Source: an uncultured Pseudomonadota bacterium (GTDB lineage Bacteria; Lernaellota; Lernaellaia; Lernaellales; Lernaellaceae). Taken from it: a stretch of DNA of 18,379 nt. Under the pieces are notes generated by a model. That model saw only the letters and a list, made by a program, of their open reading frames with translations. It was not told the origin of the DNA and did no database searches. Shown here in pieces: positions 13,999-18,379 of this stretch; within the stretch, counting starts at the first letter, position 1; every line of letters begins with the position of its first letter. The position numbers were made by a program, and so were the translations under genes. Where the stretch lies: NCBI GenBank assembly GCA_937967875.1, contig CALBTQ010000480.1:1-18379 (forward strand). The letters run 5' to 3'.

Positions 13999-15588
13999 AT
14001 GAAACGACTTTTTTTCGGATTGTTGGTTCTGCTTATTCCCCTCCTGACTTCCATTGGAAGTTACGGCGATGAGCCGAAAGAATTTGACACCCACGTTTCC
14101 ATTGTCGGCGCGGAAAATGACTCTTTCATGGCCAAACGATTGTTTGTTGGGCATTTCAATGACCTATTGAAAAACAGTTTGTTGATACCGGAGAAATATT
14201 ACGGCGACAATGACAATGGCCGAGTAAACATTATTTTCGATGTCAACAGCATTCCAAATGGAAACTATAGCCTTTCTTCCCATCCGGCGGATGTGACCTT
14301 TCTCGGTCAAAGCGATGATAAACTTGGCGATCCATCCTCCTTTTGTGACATTAATGGCGATGGTTACACTGATGCAGTTATTACCCGTCCTAAGTGGGGC
14401 GGAAGCATAGAGGCTTTATTCATTTTTTATGGCTCCACTGATTGGACTTCCGGAACCATCATTTCAGATATAATCAACGAAGCAGATGTTATTATTTACC
14501 GTGAAGAAGGTAACGATATTCGTTTCAACTTGATCTGTGGTAATGTAAACAACGATCAATACGACGATCTTTTATTCGCTGAAGAACCAACAGTAATTCT
14601 CGGAGCCGATTATCCATCCGGCACGGTAATTGACTTAGAAACAGACCAAGCCGATGTACGCTTTACCGGTGGTGAAGCGGCGGCTTTTTCATACCCGCAA
14701 CTAGCCGATATCAACGGCGATGGAATTAATGATTTCATTTTCAGTCATGGGACGGATTTTTACGGCAAATTGTATATCTGGTTCGGCTTTGACGATTACA
14801 CGACGCCGCGGGTGATTGATGTTGAGGCAACACCGCCGGATATTTATTATAAACATCCCTTGTATGAAGCGTTTTTTCGTTGTCTCGATGCCGGTGACTG
14901 GAATAACGATGGAGCTGATGACGTTATTTGTCGAAGATCCTACAATAACGAACTTCGGTTGGTAATCATCAAACTCGGACAAGTCGGCTTGGAACCGGGC
15001 GGCGAGTTGACGGATCAATTTTCAGTTTTCTCTCCGTATTATCCTTTCGGTTTCGGCGACATCGACGGCGACGAACAACTCGACTTAATTTTTCAATCAC
15101 ACGCATTTTATTGGGATCGTAAGGCCTTTCCCCAAACCGGCACCTGGAGTCTGAACGACTACGAACCGCAAGGCATTCACGAGCCGAACGGTTTTGAACA
15201 AGGCAACACCCTCGTAACCAACCTCGACAACGACGGCATCCCCGATGTGATTTTTTATGATCCCGCCGCCGACCCGTCCAAGGTTACCGGCGCGGTGGAA
15301 ATCTATTTCTCCAGCCGCGACGGCGTCGATGACGACACCATCGACGACGACACAACTCCCGATGACGATACAACTCCCGATGACGATACAACTCCCGACG
15401 ACGACACAACACCCGATGACGATACAACTTCCGACAATGACACGGACGATGACATCACGCCCGACGACGATACGGACGATGATACCGACGACGATTCCAC
15501 GCCTGATGATGATGTGGATGACGACGAAGCCGACGACGATTCAGCGGCGGACGATGATGACGACAATGATGACGGCTGCGGGTGCTGA
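13999..15588 (+). CDS. Exported FG-GAP/VCBS repeat protein with Asp-rich tail ending GCGC
   Basis: This 529-residue protein starts with a signal peptide (MKRLFFGLLVLLIPLL, cleavage around residues 20-23). Six FG-GAP type blades follow, each with a Ca2+-binding loop: DINGDGYTD (117), NVNNDQYDD (182), DINGDGIND (237), DWNNDGADD (300), DIDGDEQLD (354) and NLDNDGIPD (408). Such repeats fold into an integrin-alpha-like beta-propeller that binds ligands or partner proteins at the cell surface. Residues 444-529 are an Asp-rich tail, first as TTPDDD units, then mixed, ending DDNDDGCGC at the stop codon. The last 21 coding bases (15568-15588) are identical to those of the DUF2334 gene. It is probably in an operon with the large exported protein upstream, so the propeller may present or bind that protein, an inference. 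Confidence 0.92.
   Translation: MKRLFFGLLVLLIPLLTSIGSYGDEPKEFDTHVSIVGAENDSFMAKRLFVGHFNDLLKNSLLIPEKYYGDNDNGRVNIIFDVNSIPNGNYSLSSHPADVTFLGQSDDKLGDPSSFCDINGDGYTDAVITRPKWGGSIEALFIFYGSTDWTSGTIISDIINEADVIIYREEGNDIRFNLICGNVNNDQYDDLLFAEEPTVILGADYPSGTVIDLETDQADVRFTGGEAAAFSYPQLADINGDGINDFIFSHGTDFYGKLYIWFGFDDYTTPRVIDVEATPPDIYYKHPLYEAFFRCLDAGDWNNDGADDVICRRSYNNELRLVIIKLGQVGLEPGGELTDQFSVFSPYYPFGFGDIDGDEQLDLIFQSHAFYWDRKAFPQTGTWSLNDYEPQGIHEPNGFEQGNTLVTNLDNDGIPDVIFYDPAADPSKVTGAVEIYFSSRDGVDDDTIDDDTTPDDDTTPDDDTTPDDDTTPDDDTTSDNDTDDDITPDDDTDDDTDDDSTPDDDVDDDEADDDSAADDDDDNDDGCGC
15352..15441 (+). repeat. 18-bp tandem repeat encoding TTPDDD
   Basis: Five 18-base units lie in frame (15352, 15370, 15388, 15406, 15424). 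The first two are identical, the third and fourth differ at a few bases, and the fifth has diverged to TTSDND. The period is 6 codons, whereas the SGNH and partial lipoprotein tails use 5, so the arrays expanded independently. Confidence 0.85.
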
Positions 15589-15736
15589 ACCGTCCATCCA
15601 ACCTCCCAACCGACCAATCAGCCGCAAACGACTTTCGGTGGTCGTTCGACCTTCGCTGGAAATTCTCCCCGAAAACGTGTAACTATGTGAAAAATTTGTC
15701 TGAGCGACCAAGCCCGGAGCGAGTGAAGGAACGAAC

Positions 15737-17164
15737 ATGACCTTTTTCAGCATTAACTTCGCGGCATTCGTATTGATCACGTTGGCCCTGTACTGGCTGA
15801 CCTACAAGTGGCAGCCGGTGCGGGTGACCGTGCTGATTCTGGCCAGCTACTTTTTCTATTCGCAGGCCAATCCGTATTTCCTGCTGCTGTTGCTGTTTGT
15901 CAGCGTGTTCGACTTCCTGTTGTCCAAACGCATGGCGCGCGCGAGCACGCCGGGCCGGCGCAAGGCGCTGCTGATCGTCAGTCTCGCGATCGACTTGGGC
16001 CTGCTGGCGTCGTTCAAGTACCTCAACTTCTTCGCCAACATTCCGGTCGACATCGCCGGGCTGTTCGGCGTGTACATGGAGCCCAGTCAACTGCGCCTGC
16101 CGCTGCCGGTGGGCATTTCCTTTTACATCTTCCAGACGCTCAGTTACTCGATCGACGTGTATCGCGGGCGCGCCGCGCCGGCGCACAATCTGCTGGACCA
16201 CTTGCTGTACATGGCCTTTTTCCCGCGCTTGCTGGTCGGGCCGATCGTGCGCGCCGAGCAGTTTCTGCCGCAGTTGAAAGAAACGCCGCGCCTGACCAAA
16301 GACCGGTTCGGCAAGGCGATCTTTTTGATCATCTCCGGCCTGTTCAAAAAGATGATCTTCGCCGAATACCTGGCGCTCAACCTGGTCGACCGCGTCTTCG
16401 ACCTGCCGTTGATGTTCTCCTCGACCGAAGTGCTGCTGGGCATTTTCGCCTGCGTGATTCACCTGTACGCCGACTTCTCCGGCTATACCGACATCGCGCT
16501 GGGCCTGGGGCATCTGTTCGGTCTGGATCTGCCGGAGAACTTCAACTTCCCCTTCAAGGCGCGCAACCTGCGCGATTTCTGGCGGCGCTGGCACATCACG
16601 CTGTCGCGCTGGCTGACCGATTATTTGTATATCTCCATGGGCGGCTCGCGCGTGAATCGCCAATGGAAAATCTACCGCAACCTGATGATCACCATGCTCC
16701 TGGGCGGCCTGTGGCACGGCGCGGCCTGGACCTTCGTCGTCTGGGGCTTGCTGCACGGCGTGGGCCTGATGTTCACGCGGATGTGGCAGCGTTGGCTGAA
16801 GAAAAAGGGCAAGGACCTGTCCAAGTCCGAGCCGGCGCGGATCGTCGCGGTGTTTTTCACCTTCCTCTACCTGGCGCTGACCTGGATCTTCTACCGCATC
16901 GAGAGCATGCAGACGTTCTTCGATATGATGTCCAGCGTCTTCCGCGGCGTGTGGAGCGCCCCGAACCTGAACATGGACGTCGTGTACGTGATGATCGTCG
17001 CCTTCTTCTTCACCTGGTGGCCCGACAAATGGTACGACCGGGTGCACAAAACCTGGTTGCGCCTGCCCTGGTTCGCGCAGACCGCGCTCTTCGCCGGCGC
17101 GATGTATTTGCTGTTCCATTTCGCTTCCAGCGAGGTGCAGCCCTTCGTCTACGAGAAGTTCTGA
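15737..17164 (+). CDS. MBOAT-family O-acyltransferase (AlgI/DltB-like)
   Basis: This 475-residue multi-pass inner-membrane protein has the MBOAT signatures: LPVGISFYIFQTLSYSID, FFPRLLVGPIVRAEQF, DFSGYTDIALG, DFWRRWHITLSRW (His286) and GGLWHGAAW (His327, the expected catalytic histidine). AlgI/DltB/PatA-type members pass an acyl group, usually acetyl, across the membrane to extracellular polysaccharide or teichoic acid. AAGGAA lies 6 bases before the ATG. These transferases often need a periplasmic SGNH partner (AlgJ, AlgX, DltD), but none is adjacent: upstream is the FG-GAP gene and downstream a DNA methyltransferase. The only SGNH protein in the window is at 3757-4731. Codon use is GC-rich, in contrast to both neighbours. 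The 148-base gap before it shows no clear terminator. Confidence 0.95.
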   Translation: MTFFSINFAAFVLITLALYWLTYKWQPVRVTVLILASYFFYSQANPYFLLLLLFVSVFDFLLSKRMARASTPGRRKALLIVSLAIDLGLLASFKYLNFFANIPVDIAGLFGVYMEPSQLRLPLPVGISFYIFQTLSYSIDVYRGRAAPAHNLLDHLLYMAFFPRLLVGPIVRAEQFLPQLKETPRLTKDRFGKAIFLIISGLFKKMIFAEYLALNLVDRVFDLPLMFSSTEVLLGIFACVIHLYADFSGYTDIALGLGHLFGLDLPENFNFPFKARNLRDFWRRWHITLSRWLTDYLYISMGGSRVNRQWKIYRNLMITMLLGGLWHGAAWTFVVWGLLHGVGLMFTRMWQRWLKKKGKDLSKSEPARIVAVFFTFLYLALTWIFYRIESMQTFFDMMSSVFRGVWSAPNLNMDVVYVMIVAFFFTWWPDKWYDRVHKTWLRLPWFAQTALFAGAMYLLFHFASSEVQPFVYEKF

Positions 17165-17167
17165 TTC

Positions 17168-17195
17168 TTGACACGTCGTAACAGTAACCTATACT
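17168..17195 (+). promoter_or_regulatory. Strong sigma70-like promoter for the restriction-modification genes
   Basis: TTGACA (17168-17173, perfect) and TATACT (17190-17195, 5 of 6) are separated by 16 bases. The predicted start is near 17202. That gives a 10-base leader to the ATG at 17212, or about 37 bases to the ATG at 17239. It begins 4 bases after the MBOAT stop codon. Confidence 0.65.
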
Positions 17196-17211
17196 GAAAC
17201 CGCCGGTAGAA

Positions 17212-18279
17212 ATGGTAAACAGGTGGTTGTTTTTCACAATGCATCATGCGCAAAAAAAGTCTGAGGTTCAAATCGCCGAATATCGAACGAGCGAAACGCT
17301 GGTAATCGATGCGTTGACCGACGAAGAATTGCGAAAATTTTTACCCTCCGGCATCGGCGATGTCACCGATCATCAAACCGCTTTGCCCCGCATCGCCAAA
17401 GATAAAAATCTGATAGCCCAATTAAAAGATACTTTAAGAGATCTGCCGACCAAACATTTCCTGTTTCGAGCAGATGGTCGGAATTTGGATTTTATTAAAT
17501 CGGAAAGCGTTCACCTGGTGCTGACATCACCGCCTTATTGGACGCTGAAGCAGTATCGCGAGACCGATGGCCAATTGGGATTCATTGAGGATTATCGGGA
17601 ATTTCTTGAACAACTCGATCGGGTATGGCGGCATTGTTTTCGCGTTTTGGCCCCGGGCGGACGGTTGATTTGCGTTGTCGGCGACGTTTGTTTGTCGCGC
17701 CGGAAAAACAACGGGCGTCATACGGTGGTGCCGTTGCATGCTTCGATTCAGGAACATTGCCGGGAAATCGGTTTCGATAATCTGGCGCCGATCATCTGGC
17801 ATAAAATCGCCAATGCAGTTTATGAAGTGGACAATGGGAATGGCGGTTTTTTAGGCAAACCTTATGAACCCAATGCGGTCATTAAAAACGATATTGAATT
17901 TATTTTAATGGAGCGCAAACCGGGTGGCTACCGCAGCCCTTCGGTTACGAGTCGAATTCTCAGCGTCATTTCGGAGGAGAATCATCGTAAGTGGTTCCAG
18001 CAAATATGGACCGGCATCACCGGCGCTTCGACGAAACAACATCCGGCGCCCTATCCAGCGGAACTCGCAGAACGATTGATTCGAATGTTCAGCTTTGTCG
18101 GCGACACGGTTCTTGATCCGTTTATGGGCTCGGGAACGACGAATTTTGCCGCCACTCAGTTCGGTCGCAACAGCATTGGTGTGGAAATCGACGAACACTA
18201 TTTCGAATTGGCGAGACAAAGAATTGATGCAGGTTCTTCGGATTTATTCAGCAAATCGGAGATTGTTGTCGTTCGGTAG
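17212..18279 (+). CDS. Beta-class DNA methyltransferase (type II modification enzyme)
   Basis: From ATG 17212 the product is 355 residues. Catalytic motif IV is TSPPYW (105-110) and the S-adenosylmethionine motif I is DPFMGSGTT (302-310), preceded by motif X-like HPAPYP. Motif order IV then I, with the target-recognition region between (about 120-290), defines the beta class. SPPY is most common in N4-cytosine enzymes, but N6-adenine enzymes also use it, so base specificity is open. Residues 1-95 form an N-terminal extension. ATG 17239 is a real alternative start, with AGGTGG 12 bases upstream and a more normal leader from the promoter at 17168-17195. It ends 11 bases before a probable restriction endonuclease gene. 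The moderate GC content, unlike the adjacent MBOAT gene, fits a mobile restriction-modification module. Confidence 0.93.
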   Translation: MVNRWLFFTMHHAQKKSEVQIAEYRTSETLVIDALTDEELRKFLPSGIGDVTDHQTALPRIAKDKNLIAQLKDTLRDLPTKHFLFRADGRNLDFIKSESVHLVLTSPPYWTLKQYRETDGQLGFIEDYREFLEQLDRVWRHCFRVLAPGGRLICVVGDVCLSRRKNNGRHTVVPLHASIQEHCREIGFDNLAPIIWHKIANAVYEVDNGNGGFLGKPYEPNAVIKNDIEFILMERKPGGYRSPSVTSRILSVISEENHRKWFQQIWTGITGASTKQHPAPYPAELAERLIRMFSFVGDTVLDPFMGSGTTNFAATQFGRNSIGVEIDEHYFELARQRIDAGSSDLFSKSEIVVVR

Positions 18280-18290
18280 GAGAACTTATT

Positions 18291-18379
18291 TTGACGGAAT
18301 TGGATAAACAAATCGCGAGTGCGATACGGTTTTTTTGGGAAACGCGATCTGGACAAATAGAACGGCAGCAAAAGTCAGG
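18291..18379 (+). CDS. Probable PaeR7I/XhoI-family type II restriction endonuclease (partial, 5' end)
   Basis: An open frame starts at TTG 18291, 11 bases after the methyltransferase stop, with GGAG (18279-18282) about 8 bases upstream. It runs off the contig after 29 codons. The visible text, IASAIRFFWETRSGQIERQQKSG, resembles the N-terminus of PaeR7I/XhoI-family enzymes as I recall them, which share a 'FW.TR..Q...Q..SG' pattern before the catalytic region. That family cuts at CTCGAG. The position right after a methyltransferase gene independently supports a restriction enzyme. The catalytic residues are beyond the window, so the family call rests on a short stretch. The TTG start and tight spacing may keep endonuclease output below methylase output. 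Confidence 0.65.
   Translation, partial: MTELDKQIASAIRFFWETRSGQIERQQKS

Noticed and set aside
15589..15736. Intergenic stretch checked for a tRNA or small RNA
   Set aside because: Only a 5-base stem (GGTCG/CGACC, near 15640-15653) is visible; no cloverleaf or conserved RNA pattern.

Overview
The window looks like the left end of a draft contig from a GC-rich, Gram-negative environmental bacterium. Evidence for Gram-negative: several signal peptidase II lipoproteins, an MBOAT-type acyltransferase, a K+-dependent-like Na+/Ca2+ exchanger and many exported proteins. Three exported proteins end in long aspartate-rich tails that close with Gly-Cys-X-Cys. I associate such tails with uncultured deltaproteobacteria-like lineages (Myxococcota or Lernaellota-like bins), but that is recall, not something the sequence proves. 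Bases 1-49 are not genomic: they are an Illumina P7 index adapter with its 8-base index, so the left contig edge is artificial.

Layout. 50-433 (-): 5' part of a lipoprotein with an Asp-rich linker, cut by the contig end. 688-1854 (+): divergent lipoprotein with propeller-like repeats. 2583-3632 and 1883-2539 (-): Na+/Ca2+ exchanger followed by a HAD phosphatase. 3757-4731 (+): exported SGNH hydrolase with an Asp-rich tail ending GCSC. 4870-5901 and 5915-6916 (+): two-gene operon, Gfo/Idh/MocA oxidoreductase plus creatininase-family amidohydrolase. 7437-8342 and 6913-7428 (-): EamA transporter plus GNAT acetyltransferase, whose stop codon is interlocked with that of the creatininase gene. 8485-9057 (+): DUF1847 protein. 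9081-10706 (+): exported DUF2334 deacetylase-like protein with tail ending GCGC. 10896-13973 and 13999-15588 (+): a large exported protein of no recognised family, then an FG-GAP repeat protein with tail ending GCGC; both lie in DNA clearly poorer in GC. 15737-17164 (+): MBOAT O-acyltransferase. 17212-18279 and 18291-end (+): beta-class DNA methyltransferase and the first 29 codons of what looks like a PaeR7I/XhoI-family restriction endonuclease, behind a strong sigma70-like promoter.

The unifying theme is the cell surface. Four exported proteins of unrelated fold (a partial lipoprotein, an SGNH hydrolase, a DUF2334 protein and an FG-GAP propeller) share one module: an Asp-rich, Thr-punctuated linker next to a GC[S/G]C tetrapeptide. 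In three it is the extreme C-terminus. In the fourth it is inverted, directly after the lipidated N-terminal cysteine. This shared tag is the best candidate here for an undescribed anchoring or sorting system. No gap longer than 300 bases lacks a gene; no tRNA, rRNA, CRISPR array or insertion sequence was seen.
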